A stretch of 51,250 nt of DNA from Oscillospiraceae bacterium (GTDB lineage Bacteria; Bacillota; Clostridia; Oscillospirales; CAG-382), in NCBI GenBank assembly GCA_015063785.1, contig SVTM01000019.1:1-51250 (forward strand), written 5' to 3'. The notes beneath the pieces are model-generated. The model saw only the letters and a program-made list of their open reading frames with translations, made no database searches and was not told the origin of the DNA. This document shows, piece by piece, positions 15,907 to 24,736 of this stretch; the first letter of the stretch is position 1, and every line of letters starts with the position of its first letter. The translations under genes and the position numbers were made by a program.

Positions 15907-16830
15907 ATGAAAACACTCGTACCGAATTATTATAAAAAATTCAGATGCATTGCCGATAAATGCCGCCACAATTGTTGTATCGGATGGGAAATAGATATAG
16001 ACGAGGATACCCTCGCATATTACACCGACCTTCCCGGGGATTTTGGCGAAAAGGTCAGAAAAAACATTGATCTTCAGTCGGAATGTCCGCATTTTATTCT
16101 CAAAGAACGGGAAAGATGTCCGTTTCTTGAACCCGACGGACTTTGCGAGATAATTAAAAACCTTGGCGAAGATGCTCTTTGCGATATTTGCACCGATCAT
16201 CCGCGCTTTCGCAATTTCTTTTCGGATCACACTGAAATGGGGCTCGGGCTTTGCTGCGAAGAGGCGGCAAGGATTATACTTACCTCCTCAGATCCCTTTG
16301 AACTCGTTTTTGACGGTGAGGCTTTTGAACCAGGTCTTGCCGATGAAGAAAAAGAAATGTTTGATAGAAGAGAAGCGCTTTTTTCTGTTATCCGCACCAG
16401 AAGCCTTTCAGTTATCGAACGAATGGAAAGAATAGCATCGGAATATTCCATCCAATTGTCAGAGCTTTTACCCGAAAAGCTTAAAGAACTGTATCTTTCG
16501 CTCGAGAGGCTTGATAAAAAATGGACAGATCTTTTGCTTTCTATCGCTCGGTTTGATCCAAAAAGCAGCATTCTTTCGGACAAAGAGTATTCGATCTGTT
16601 TCGAACAATTGCTGTGTTATCTTATATTCAGACATTTTGCAGACGGTATGTACGACGAAAGGTATATTGCCCGTATAAAATTTGCACTTTCGGGTGTTTT
16701 TCTTGTGGCAAGCCTTTGTGACGGTATTGATGATGCAAATGCCTTTGATATTGCCGAGATGTCCCGTATGCTTTCGTCCGAAATAGAGTATTCCGAAGAA
16801 AATCTTGATAAGCTTTTTGATAGTTTATAA
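15907..16830 (+). CDS. FliB-like lysine-N-methylase homologue
   Basis: This 307-residue protein has the cysteine pattern of flagellin lysine-N-methylases. It begins FRCIADKCRHNCCIGWEIDI, continues CPFLEPDGLCEII and LCDICTDHPRF, and later has LGLCCEEAARIIL. These cysteines resemble the YkgJ-type metal or Fe-S cluster set. FliB methylates flagellin lysines in Salmonella; no flagellar gene is present here, so the target is unknown. It is three bases after the AlkP-like gene and is the last gene before a strong terminator. The ribosome binding site is poor, which suggests coupling. Confidence 0.86.
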   Translation: MKTLVPNYYKKFRCIADKCRHNCCIGWEIDIDEDTLAYYTDLPGDFGEKVRKNIDLQSECPHFILKERERCPFLEPDGLCEIIKNLGEDALCDICTDHPRFRNFFSDHTEMGLGLCCEEAARIILTSSDPFELVFDGEAFEPGLADEEKEMFDRREALFSVIRTRSLSVIERMERIASEYSIQLSELLPEKLKELYLSLERLDKKWTDLLLSIARFDPKSSILSDKEYSICFEQLLCYLIFRHFADGMYDERYIARIKFALSGVFLVASLCDGIDDANAFDIAEMSRMLSSEIEYSEENLDKLFDSL

Positions 16831-16832
16831 AA

Positions 16833-16863
16833 GAAAAAGTGCCGTAAAAAACGGCACTTTTTC
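16833..16863. terminator. Bidirectional terminator
   Basis: A 13-bp perfect stem (GAAAAAGTGCCGT / ACGGCACTTTTTC) with an AAAAA loop between the convergent FliB-like and GH36 genes. Confidence 0.92.
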
Positions 16864-16870
16864 TTTTGAT

Positions 16871-18598
16871 TTACTTTGTGATGAATACCATACCTGCGCA
16901 GGGCACTGTTATTTCCTCAAGCTTTTCTGCTATCGTGCCGCATGCAATCTTTTCACCCATGCAGTTCACTACTTTGTAGCTTGCGCCGACGGCGTTTTTG
17001 ATTATAATTTCGCATTGCGCCGAAGCGTTGACGATAACTGCACTGTCAAATAGGGCAAGGTCGCAAAGGTTGTTGGTGTAGCAGGAGATAACGGCTTTTT
17101 TGTCCATTTCCGAACAAACGATGCTGTAATCGCTTTCGGGATTTCGCGCCGTCAGCTTTCCGTCAAGAAGTACGTCACGATGCTCGCGCCAGAAAGAAAG
17201 GTAGAAAGCAAGCATCTTTTTGTGATCTTCCGGGAGCTTGTCGAGCTTAACAGATATCTGCGGCACTGCGTAGATCGTGTTTGCCAGTTCAAGAGCCGCC
17301 GATTCCACCGGGTCGTCGGGATGCCACATAAGCATGTCTGAATGCACCGCTGCCTTTCCCGATGTGTAGCGAAGGTTAACAATCTCGGTTCTGTTTACGA
17401 TCGCATCATTCGGGCAGTCGGCAACGCGGAACATATTTCCGTATTTTCTGATAGCGGGACCGACATAGTTCTGTCTGAATTCGATCATGATATCGGGGTT
17501 TATTTTAGACAGCCTTTCTTTCACTCCCGTCATAAGTGCATCTATTCCGTCCTCAAGAGAAACGAAATCGCGTCTTTCGTCGGGCTCCAGCGATTTTCCG
17601 CGCAAAACGAATGCGTCGATGAAATCAAGTTTAAGTCCGTCAAGATCCCAATTTGCCACGGCGTCTGCGTAGGTGTTTATCAGAAAATCGCGTACCTTCT
17701 TGTATCTTGGATCAAGGCTCCAGAAATCGCGGCAGTTGCCAGATTGATCAAGCAGCATATCCTTGTATTCTTCATAGTTTTTGCTTTTTATTCCCATGTT
17801 CGGGACAGAATACCACAGCATCACTTTCATGCCGATCTCGTGTATACGGCGAACAAAATCCTTCATGTCGGGAATCTTTTTTGTGGCAAGCTCCCAGTCA
17901 CCGCAGAAGGCATATCCGCGGTTGTTGTCGTCTGTCTGCCAGCCGTCGTCTATGATTACTGTGTCCATCCCCAAGGGCTTTGAAAGGCGGCATTCTTTGA
18001 TTATGTCCTCAACGTCAAGCATCTGGTGATAACTGTACCAAAGGGAGTTCATAGGAAGCCTTGCGGATTCGGGAACGTTCATGTTTTCGTATCCACAGCT
18101 TCTTTCCCACCATTCCGAAACATCGTATATACTGTCATAATATGGAATATCGCGCATATCAATCCGTACGGTCGCCCTGTATTCGCGAATTGCCGCAACA
18201 GGTACTGTGAAAAAAGTGATGTCACAGTCGAAGCACGCGTCTTCTTCACATATTCCCGTGGAAATACATGTGGGAGTTACAGCATCTGAAAGGGAAATGT
18301 TAAGTCTGTTTCTGCCCGAAAGAGAAACCAGCTGATGTATCGGCATCATACAGGCAAGGCGAGAATTGGTTCGCTGTTTCGACCAGTTGGGCAAGAGCCT
18401 GTGTGAACCGCCGAAATCAGGCGACCAGGTGGAAAAAACGTCAATGGCAGGGAATTTCCATTTCAGCGAAAAGGAAGAGGGGACCTGCTCCTTTTCATAG
18501 TTGAGCTTTATATCAAGAAAAGTGACACCGTCGCATTCTCTTGTGTTTTCGATGACGATACTGCAATTTTCGTCTTTGTTGTTTATAGTATAATTCAT
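16871..18598 (-). CDS. GH36 family alpha-galactosidase
   Basis: This 575-residue enzyme hydrolyses terminal alpha-galactosides (raffinose-type or related). The barrel carries the GH36 signatures IIDDGWQ (215-221), DGLKLDF with the nucleophile Asp325, and FRVADCPNDA, where Asp394 (or 398) would be the acid/base. An N-terminal beta-sandwich (1-160) and a C-terminal beta domain flank the barrel. It is shorter than the 700-residue bacterial GH36 tetramers and has no signal peptide. The start is fixed by AGGAGATATAAAATG, which overlaps the GNAT stop. It is co-transcribed with the GNAT gene. Confidence 0.9.
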   Translation of the reverse strand: MNYTINNKDENCSIVIENTRECDGVTFLDIKLNYEKEQVPSSFSLKWKFPAIDVFSTWSPDFGGSHRLLPNWSKQRTNSRLACMMPIHQLVSLSGRNRLNISLSDAVTPTCISTGICEEDACFDCDITFFTVPVAAIREYRATVRIDMRDIPYYDSIYDVSEWWERSCGYENMNVPESARLPMNSLWYSYHQMLDVEDIIKECRLSKPLGMDTVIIDDGWQTDDNNRGYAFCGDWELATKKIPDMKDFVRRIHEIGMKVMLWYSVPNMGIKSKNYEEYKDMLLDQSGNCRDFWSLDPRYKKVRDFLINTYADAVANWDLDGLKLDFIDAFVLRGKSLEPDERRDFVSLEDGIDALMTGVKERLSKINPDIMIEFRQNYVGPAIRKYGNMFRVADCPNDAIVNRTEIVNLRYTSGKAAVHSDMLMWHPDDPVESAALELANTIYAVPQISVKLDKLPEDHKKMLAFYLSFWREHRDVLLDGKLTARNPESDYSIVCSEMDKKAVISCYTNNLCDLALFDSAVIVNASAQCEIIIKNAVGASYKVVNCMGEKIACGTIAEKLEEITVPCAGMVFITK

Positions 18599-18599
18599 T

Positions 18600-19244
18600 T
18601 TATATCTCCTTACCTTTTGGTTTTCTCAGCATTGCGCGAAGCAAAAGCGGGGATTTCGGTACATTAACTCTTTCACATACCTCAAATCCGTAATGCTCGT
18701 ATAACGGAACGTTTTCTTCCTCGAAAGTTTCAAGATAGCAACTGCATCCCGCACGGTCAAAATAATCAAGCATAGGCCGCAAAAGGGAAGAACAAAGGCC
18801 TTTTCCCTGAAGTTTTGGGCGCGTAACCAGGCAATAGAGGTACCAACAGTTGTCGTCTGAATATTTTTTCTTTATCTTTCCTGCAAAATCCTGAAAGGCG
18901 AGACTTCGTGCGATCATTCCGGGACTGTATTTGAAATTAAGTCCGATACCGCCCGACGCCACGTATCTGAAAAAGCTCGAATCCCGATATCCGGGAGGTC
19001 CAAAAAGTCCCAAAACGTCGGGTTTTTGCTTGTCGCCCACACAAAACATTCTTCCGACAATTGTAGTCAGATCCACTTTCCAAAAATAATCCATCCTGTC
19101 GGCACTGTCCTTGCCGGGCATAAAATACGAAAAAAGGGGATAGCCGTCGAAAGCCCCTGCAAGGCATTCGCCAAAAAACGGAATGTCTGATTTTTTCATT
19201 TCATAGAATTTTGACATTTCAGTTATGTAATCAAAAGTTGCCAT
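18600..19244 (-). CDS. GNAT family N-acetyltransferase
   Basis: This 214-residue protein carries the acetyl-CoA binding motif A in LVTRPKLQGKGLCSSLLRPM (about 138-158, Q-x-x-G-x-G/A form) and the C-terminal LYEHYGFEV typical of GNAT proteins. The acceptor is unknown. It is the promoter-proximal gene of a two-gene unit with the GH36 enzyme, one base apart, so it may modify an amino sugar or act on a by-product; that link is by context only. GAGGAG precedes the ATG. Confidence 0.88.
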   Translation of the reverse strand: MATFDYITEMSKFYEMKKSDIPFFGECLAGAFDGYPLFSYFMPGKDSADRMDYFWKVDLTTIVGRMFCVGDKQKPDVLGLFGPPGYRDSSFFRYVASGGIGLNFKYSPGMIARSLAFQDFAGKIKKKYSDDNCWYLYCLVTRPKLQGKGLCSSLLRPMLDYFDRAGCSCYLETFEEENVPLYEHYGFEVCERVNVPKSPLLLRAMLRKPKGKEI

Positions 19245-19276
19245 TTAAAACTCCTCTTTCTTACAACATTTTTCTA

Positions 19277-19305
19277 ATTTTAGCATAAAAGCCGAATGGT
19301 GTCAA
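19277..19305 (-). promoter_or_regulatory. Sigma-A promoter of GNAT-GH36 unit
   Basis: TTGACA (19305-19300), 17 bases, TAAAAT (19282-19277) on the minus strand. Confidence 0.85.
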
Positions 19306-19342
19306 TAGAGTCACTGTTTTTCCTGCATTTTTGTTTTTTGTC

Positions 19343-19371
19343 TTTACAAATGTGCCTTTGTGTTGTATAAT
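19343..19371 (+). promoter_or_regulatory. Sigma-A promoter of alpha/beta hydrolase gene
   Basis: TTTACA (19343-19348), 17 bases, TATAAT (19366-19371), divergent from the GNAT promoter about 40 bases away. Confidence 0.85.
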
Positions 19372-19401
19372 GGCAAAAAAGAGTTTATACAAGGAGTTTT
19401 T

Positions 19402-20040
19402 ATGAAAAAGATAATGCACGTTGCCGACGGAACGGTTTTTTCATATATCGAATACATTCCCGAAAATTTTGACGAAACAAAAAAATATCCCCTCGTTGTC
19501 CAGCTTCACGGCGCAGGTGAGCGCGGAGACGGAAAAGATGATCTTCATCTAGTGGAAGTTCACGGTTTTTCCAAGCTTTTTGCAAAGCAAGAACACGATT
19601 TCGAATGTATCACGGTTATGCCCCAATGTCCCAAGGACACCTTCTGGGCTGCCCGTGTCGAATCTGTTTGCAAATTCATCGACGAGATAATTGCCCGTCG
19701 TCCTATCGACGAGAAGAAAATATACCTCACAGGTCTTTCCATGGGAGGATACGGCACGTGGTACACCGCCATGGCGTATCCGTGGAAGTTTGCCGCGATC
19801 GCTCCCGTTTGCGGCGGTGGAATGGCATGGAACGCAGGCGTGCTTGACATGCCCATCCGCGTTTTCCACGGAGCAGAGGACAATCTCGTTGACGTTCGTA
19901 ATTCCGATGAAATGGTGGATAAGCTCAAGTTTCTAGGTAAAGATGTGGAATACTCCCGTCTTGACGGTGTTATGCACAATGCCTGGGATCGTACCTACGA
20001 CACCGAGCTTATGGAATGGTTTCTTTCAAAAAGCCTTTGA
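19402..20040 (+). CDS. Alpha/beta hydrolase (esterase/peptidase-like)
   Basis: This 212-residue enzyme has an oxyanion-hole motif LVVQLHGAGERGDG near residue 30 and the nucleophile elbow GLSMGG. The catalytic acid lies in FHGAEDNLVD and the histidine in MHNAWD. The pattern is closest to the dienelactone hydrolase/PHB depolymerase-like group often annotated as predicted peptidases. Some members are carbohydrate esterases, which would suit the glycosidase-rich context. There is no signal peptide. The start at ATG 19402 is set by AAGGAG; the longer frame would begin in the promoter. It precedes the metallophosphoesterase gene by 14 bases. Confidence 0.88.
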   Translation: MKKIMHVADGTVFSYIEYIPENFDETKKYPLVVQLHGAGERGDGKDDLHLVEVHGFSKLFAKQEHDFECITVMPQCPKDTFWAARVESVCKFIDEIIARRPIDEKKIYLTGLSMGGYGTWYTAMAYPWKFAAIAPVCGGGMAWNAGVLDMPIRVFHGAEDNLVDVRNSDEMVDKLKFLGKDVEYSRLDGVMHNAWDRTYDTELMEWFLSKSL

Positions 20041-20054
20041 ACCGGAGAAATACA

Positions 20055-20897
20055 ATGAAAAAAGAATTACAAGTCATAAAGACCGAATTAAATATCGGTG
20101 TCGAAAATCCTTTCAGCATTCTTCACATGACCGATACACACATAACTATCGACGATCCTGGTGCTGACAGCGGAAGACAGGGATGCTTCGATTGCGATTT
20201 TGAAAACAGTTCACAGGATTATTGTCTGCAGGCAATAGAATACGCAAAGCAAAACAATATGACAATCCTCAACACTGGTGACCTGCTCGACTACCTTTCG
20301 GAAGGCAATTTTGAATTTGTAAAAAAGCATTTTGCAAACGTCGATTATATGTACGCCGCAGGCAATCACGATTTTTGTCACAAGGTGGGCGAGGCGACAG
20401 AGGATTATTCGTATAAGTGGGAAATGATAAAGCGTTCCGCCCCTTGCTTCAATTGCAACCTTTATTTTGATTCAAGGGTTATAAACGGCGTAAATTTCGT
20501 AACGCTTGACGACTCGTACTATCTGATCTCCGACGGTCAGATCGAACTTCTGAAAGCCGAAGCGGCACGCGGATATCCCATTGTTTTGTGTATGCACGTT
20601 CCCCTTTACGAAGAAGAACTTGCAAAGATTGAAATAGAAAACAACAAGACCTGTGCCTACCTTACGGGCGCTCCGGCCGAGCTCCTTGCCACCTATCCTG
20701 AGCACAGAAGACTGCAGCAGACTCCCGATGATGCCACTCTTCGCGCACTTGAGTATATCTACGGCGAATCGGCGATAAAGGCGATTGTTGCAGGTCATCT
20801 TCACAGAAATTACGAATGTGTGCTAAAAAACGGCATACCCCAGATCGTAACCCACGGAAGCTATAAAGGTTACGTAAGAGAGATAACTTTTAGATAA
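20055..20897 (+). CDS. Calcineurin-like metallophosphoesterase
   Basis: This 280-residue dinuclear-metal phosphoesterase has the full motif set: MTDTHI (D-x-H), NTGDLLDY (GD), AAGNHDF (GNHD), MHVPLYEEE (second H) and AGHLHR (GHxH). It is cytoplasmic. Substrates in this family range from cyclic nucleotides to phosphodiesters, and the identity cannot be read. ATG 20055 is used because GGAG lies seven bases upstream and the longer frame overlaps the hydrolase gene. It is the second and last gene of the unit before a terminator. Confidence 0.91.
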   Translation: MKKELQVIKTELNIGVENPFSILHMTDTHITIDDPGADSGRQGCFDCDFENSSQDYCLQAIEYAKQNNMTILNTGDLLDYLSEGNFEFVKKHFANVDYMYAAGNHDFCHKVGEATEDYSYKWEMIKRSAPCFNCNLYFDSRVINGVNFVTLDDSYYLISDGQIELLKAEAARGYPIVLCMHVPLYEEELAKIEIENNKTCAYLTGAPAELLATYPEHRRLQQTPDDATLRALEYIYGESAIKAIVAGHLHRNYECVLKNGIPQIVTHGSYKGYVREITFR

Positions 20898-20902
20898 AAA
20901 AC

Positions 20903-20927
20903 AAAGACTCCCACTTTGGGAGTCTTT
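20903..20927. terminator. Bidirectional terminator
   Basis: An 11-bp stem (AAAGACTCCCA / TGGGAGTCTTT) with a CTT loop, between the convergent metallophosphoesterase and AraC genes. Confidence 0.88.
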
Positions 20928-20934
20928 ATGTTTG

Positions 20935-21714
20935 TTATCCGCGAGAAAATTCTGTGGGAGATACGCCCGTCACCTTTTTAAAAGCTTTGCTGAAATGATA
21001 TATGTTTCGGTATCCCACGCATTCTGCCACCTCGCCCACAGAGCCGTAGTCGTTTTTCAAAAGCTCCCGCGCTTTGCCTATGCGTACTGATTCAATGTAT
21101 TTTGCCACGGGCATTTTGTATATCTCGCAAAAAAGCTTTCTGAAATAGGGAATGCTGATACCTGAAAGTCGAGAAAGGAATTCTGTGTCTATATCGGGAT
21201 CTTCAAGATGCTCTTCGATATATCTGATTGACGGTTTTATGATCTCGTATTTCGAACTGTTGACGTATCCGCCATTCCGGTTTACGTTTGAAAGGATATT
21301 GAAGATGTAAGACATGCATTTGTTGCGGTATCCTTGTTTTTTGTAGGTCCAAAAGCGCTCTGCTTTTTCGGCACAGGCAAGAATGTCGGCAGAGTTTCTT
21401 ATGGGAAAAGAGGTTATTTCGTCAAAAGGGATGCAGTCTCCGAAATCAAGCTCAAAAAGTATACAGTCGCCGCTTTCCACCACGGTGTAGAAATAGCTCG
21501 AACCCTTTGGCAAAAAAACCAAATGTGACGGATCGGACAAAACGCTTGCTCTGCCGTCCTGGCGGTAGATTGTTTTGCCTGCGGTTTTGTATGCAAAAGC
21601 GCTGCTGTCGCGGCACTTGTTGGATGCCACAGTACCTTCTTTTATTCTCGTTTTTACCACAGACAGAATATCATATATTCTGATGTCTGATATTTTGTCG
21701 TTCACGTCATACAC
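20935..21714 (-). CDS. AraC-family transcriptional regulator
   Basis: This 259-residue regulator has an N-terminal cupin-like ligand domain (about 30-120, with VFLPKGSSYFYTVVESGDC) and a C-terminal double helix-turn-helix (about 160-259). The latter shows LSRLSGISIPYFRKLF and VGEVAECVGYRNIYHFSKAFKKVTGVSPTEF. It is transcribed divergently from the dehydroquinase-like operon at 21871, its most likely target. Its own promoter faces that of the operon. AAGGGG before the ATG is an adequate ribosome binding site. Confidence 0.94.
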   Translation of the reverse strand: MYDVNDKISDIRIYDILSVVKTRIKEGTVASNKCRDSSAFAYKTAGKTIYRQDGRASVLSDPSHLVFLPKGSSYFYTVVESGDCILFELDFGDCIPFDEITSFPIRNSADILACAEKAERFWTYKKQGYRNKCMSYIFNILSNVNRNGGYVNSSKYEIIKPSIRYIEEHLEDPDIDTEFLSRLSGISIPYFRKLFCEIYKMPVAKYIESVRIGKARELLKNDYGSVGEVAECVGYRNIYHFSKAFKKVTGVSPTEFSRG

Positions 21715-21725
21715 CCCTTTTCCCT

Positions 21726-21754
21726 ATTATACATTCTTATCTGCAATTTATCAA
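21726..21754 (-). promoter_or_regulatory. Promoter of AraC gene
   Basis: TTGATA (21754-21749), 17 bases, TATAAT (21731-21726) on the minus strand. Confidence 0.8.
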
Positions 21755-21806
21755 TGGGTAACCGCAAAAATAATATCGGAATTTATAAATAATATCAAAA
21801 TAAACA

Positions 21807-21834
21807 TTTACAATGCAGTAAAAACCATTATAAT
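21807..21834 (+). promoter_or_regulatory. Promoter of dehydroquinase-like operon
   Basis: TTTACA (21807-21812), 16 bases, TATAAT (21829-21834), divergent from the AraC promoter with about 50 bases of AT-rich sequence between, room for an activator site. Confidence 0.8.
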
Positions 21835-21870
21835 TGAAGTATGTAAAATACAAAACAAAGGAGAATTCTT

Positions 21871-22707
21871 ATGAGACCTTCTTTTGCATACGGACCGTCC
21901 CCCATGATTGTGGGGGTAATAAAGCAACGAACTGTACGAGACGCGATTGCCGAAATAAAAAACGGCGAAACGCGAGGAGCACGCGGGTTCGATCTTCACC
22001 TTGCTACCCTTGACGAAGAGTTTCGCAACGTCGAATCTATAAAGCAGATAGTTGATGCCACCGACAAACCGATTCTTGCCCTTCATTACAACAACGGATA
22101 TTTCGGCGACCTTGGTATGAACGAGGAAGAAAGAACCGCCCTTCTTATGGCGGCGGTCGATGCGGGAGTTTCTGCCGTTGATCTTCAATGCTATACCTTT
22201 GATACAGAGGCGAAGGCGGGCTTTGTAGATTTTGATCACATTCCCGAAGGACTCGAATTTCTCTCGCAAAAAAAGCCGAGAGAAGTGGCTCTTAAACCCG
22301 AAATAATCGAAAAACAAAGAAAATTCATCGACGAGGTACACGCAAAAGGGGCAGAAGTGCTTATTTCAATGCACTTTGGTGTGCATCTTTCTTTTGAAGA
22401 ATTAAAAGCTCTTGCAACCTTCGCCCACGACGTCAAGGGCGCCGACATCGTCAAAATGGTAACACCCTGCGAAAACGAAGAACAACTTGCCGAATGTATT
22501 TCGTCCACCATCCTGCTGAAAAGAGATCTGGCTTTTCCGTTCAGCTATCACGCCAACGGAAAAATGGGCGTCAAATCCAGAAAGATATGCCCGATGCTCG
22601 GCTCGCACATTATGTTTTGCAACGTTGATTACGGCTATTGTTCCGATCCCGAGCAGCTGCATCTTGAATCAATGACAGAAGCTTATCGCCGTATGGGAGA
22701 ACAGTGA
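21871..22707 (+). CDS. Type I 3-dehydroquinate-dehydratase-fold protein, probably not shikimate AroD
   Basis: This 278-residue protein follows the type I dehydroquinase plan along its whole length. The catalytic pair is kept: His168 in VLISMHFG and Lys195 in ADIVKM, the Schiff-base lysine. The GxxSR loop also matches (GVKSR, ending at Arg237). The substrate-binding positions differ: the usual ELRLD reads FDLHLA, and the TxR strand reads LHYN without arginine. Type I enzymes dehydrate a beta-hydroxyketone through an imine; this one should do similar elimination on another keto compound. It is first in an operon with two MDR enzymes and a Gfo/Idh dehydrogenase. AAAGGAG lies six bases before the ATG. 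Confidence 0.82.
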   Translation: MRPSFAYGPSPMIVGVIKQRTVRDAIAEIKNGETRGARGFDLHLATLDEEFRNVESIKQIVDATDKPILALHYNNGYFGDLGMNEEERTALLMAAVDAGVSAVDLQCYTFDTEAKAGFVDFDHIPEGLEFLSQKKPREVALKPEIIEKQRKFIDEVHAKGAEVLISMHFGVHLSFEELKALATFAHDVKGADIVKMVTPCENEEQLAECISSTILLKRDLAFPFSYHANGKMGVKSRKICPMLGSHIMFCNVDYGYCSDPEQLHLESMTEAYRRMGEQ

Positions 22708-22715
22708 GGTACAAA

Positions 22716-23720
22716 ATGAAAAGAAAAGCAATATTGTTTACAAAACCATCCGTCGCAGAGTTTTGCGAAGTTGATCTTCCCGAGGTCGCCGATGATCTCG
22801 TCCTTGTAAAAACCGAGTTTTCCGCCATTAGCGGAGGTACAGAAAAAGCAAATCTTCTGGGACTTCCCAACACCCCCGCGGGATTTCCCCGATGGCTTGG
22901 TTACAGCAGCTGCGGTAGAGTGGTAAAGGTCGGAGAAAAAGTAACAAGGTTCAAAGAAGGGGACAGGGTGCTCGTTTACCACGGACATCACACAAACTAC
23001 AATCTTCATCACGAGCAGGAAATATTTCACGTTCCTTATGATAACATATCGTCGCTTGACTGCTCGTTTGTTCTTATCGCTGCCATGGGACTTGGCGGTT
23101 TGCGCAAAACCCGTATAGAGCTTGGCGAGAGCGGAATGGTTTTCGGTATGGGCATACTTGGTGTATTTGCCCTCAATTTTATGAAACTTTCGGGTGCTCT
23201 TCCGGTTATCGCTGCCGATCTTTCCGAAAAAAGACGTGCACTTGCCCTTGAAAACGGTGCTGATTTTGCTCTTGATCCCACGTCTGCAGATTTTGTCGAT
23301 CAGGTAAAACGTATAACCGATGGCACGGGTGTAAATGCCATAGTCGAAGTGACCGGAAGCTCCAAAGCCATGCGTGATGCCCTTTCTTGCGCCTCAAAGC
23401 AGGCACGCATAGCTCTTCTCGGTTGTACCCGTGTTTCCGATTGCTCGGTTGATTATTATACCCAGGTGCATTGCCCCGGCGTTCAGCTTATCGGTGCGCA
23501 CAATTTTGTAAGGCCAAAAGTCGATTCCTATCCCTATCACTGGACAAATCTCGATGACTGCAACGCCATTATGAAAATGATGAGCACGGGAAGAATAGAT
23601 TGCAAAAAGATAATAACAGAAGTGGCTTCTCCCGTCGATGCCACGAAAGTATATGACAGACTCATAAACGATCCGGATTTTCCCACAGGCATCGCCTTTG
23701 ACTGGAGGAACATCGAATGA
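22716..23720 (+). CDS. MDR-superfamily alcohol dehydrogenase-like oxidoreductase
   Basis: This 334-residue medium-chain reductase opens MKRKAILFTKPSVAEF, has the early motif SAISGGTEKANL, and carries a Rossmann fold with GMGILGVFALNFMKLSG and AADLSEKRRALALENGADF. The GHE motif that binds catalytic zinc is replaced by LGYSSCGRV, so it belongs to the bi-domain/BchC-like group rather than classical zinc ADHs. ATG 22716 is chosen (GAGG six bases upstream) over GTG 22704, which overlaps the previous stop. It follows the dehydroquinase-like gene directly and shares ATGA with the next gene. Confidence 0.88.
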   Translation: MKRKAILFTKPSVAEFCEVDLPEVADDLVLVKTEFSAISGGTEKANLLGLPNTPAGFPRWLGYSSCGRVVKVGEKVTRFKEGDRVLVYHGHHTNYNLHHEQEIFHVPYDNISSLDCSFVLIAAMGLGGLRKTRIELGESGMVFGMGILGVFALNFMKLSGALPVIAADLSEKRRALALENGADFALDPTSADFVDQVKRITDGTGVNAIVEVTGSSKAMRDALSCASKQARIALLGCTRVSDCSVDYYTQVHCPGVQLIGAHNFVRPKVDSYPYHWTNLDDCNAIMKMMSTGRIDCKKIITEVASPVDATKVYDRLINDPDFPTGIAFDWRNIE

Positions 23721-24733
23721 AAAAGCTCCGTATCGCCCAAATCGGCATCGGGCACAACCACGGCGCGGCAAAAATGCTTGCCTGCAGAAAGTTTCCCGAG
23801 ATCTATGACGTTGTCGGATTTGCCGAAAGCGACGAAGCATGGGTGAAAAGACGCGGAAATGACGATGCGTACAAGGGACTTATACGATATTCCGAACAAG
23901 AAATACTGTCAATGTCGGATCTCGATGCCATACTTGTGGAAACCGATGTATGGAATCTTGATAAAACTGCAAAAAAATGCCTTGATCACGGTTTTCATGT
24001 TCACATGGACAAGCCTGCAGGTGAAGATCTCGGCGAATACTCCAATCTTCTTTCTGTTGCAAAAGAAAAAGGACTTGTGGTTCAGCTCGGATATATGTAC
24101 CGTCAGAATCCTGCGGTGAAAAAAGCGCTGGAAATAATAAACAACGGTGCCTTGGGTGACATCATATCGATCGACGCTGTAATGAACACAGACCACCCTA
24201 CGGAATACCGCAAGTGGCTGGAAAATTTTAAGGGCGGCACGATGTATATCTTCGGATGCCATCTTATTGACGTGATCTTTTCTGTCATGGGAAAACCAAA
24301 AAAGGTTACGCCATATCTTAAAAAGACGGGTTTTGACGGTAACAGTTCTTTCGACAACGATCTTGCGGTGCTCGAATATCCTTTCGGTTTTTCTACTGTC
24401 AAAACAAGCTCTGTAGAGGTTAACGGCTACGGCAGAAGACAGATCGTAATAAACGGTACCAAAGGAACCATCGAGATAAAACCCATCGAAAGACCTACAA
24501 GAATGTATCTTTCTCTGCGTGAAAAATGCCAAAGCGCTTATCTTGATTGTCGCGAGGAGATAATCGTACGCGATCTTTGCGGAGAAGAACGCTATGACGA
24601 AATGATGCTTGATTTTGCTGCTTTTATCCGCGGCGAAAAGGAAAATCCGTACACCTATGAATACGAACTGGAACTGCAAAAGCTGGTTCTTGCGGCAAGC
24701 GGCGTAAAATTTGACCCTGATAAGGAGATATAA
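23717..24733 (+). CDS. Gfo/Idh/MocA-family oxidoreductase
   Basis: This 338-residue enzyme has an N-terminal NAD(P)-binding region (IAQIGIGHNHG), the DKPAGEDL motif near 98-105 that closes the nucleotide domain, and a C-terminal sheet domain. The putative catalytic His lies in FGCHLIDVIF. Members oxidise sugar hydroxyls to ketones, often at C3. The GHNHG form of the loop is typical of a subgroup found in carbohydrate operons. ATGA overlap with the MDR gene upstream and a three-base gap to the next MDR gene indicate one operon. Confidence 0.92.
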   Translation: MKKLRIAQIGIGHNHGAAKMLACRKFPEIYDVVGFAESDEAWVKRRGNDDAYKGLIRYSEQEILSMSDLDAILVETDVWNLDKTAKKCLDHGFHVHMDKPAGEDLGEYSNLLSVAKEKGLVVQLGYMYRQNPAVKKALEIINNGALGDIISIDAVMNTDHPTEYRKWLENFKGGTMYIFGCHLIDVIFSVMGKPKKVTPYLKKTGFDGNSSFDNDLAVLEYPFGFSTVKTSSVEVNGYGRRQIVINGTKGTIEIKPIERPTRMYLSLREKCQSAYLDCREEIIVRDLCGEERYDEMMLDFAAFIRGEKENPYTYEYELELQKLVLAASGVKFDPDKEI

Positions 24734-24736
24734 ACT

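Noticed and set aside
21871..22707. Naming this gene aroD
   Set aside because: Catalytic His and Lys are present, but substrate-binding residues differ and the neighbours are sugar oxidoreductases, so a shikimate role is doubtful.
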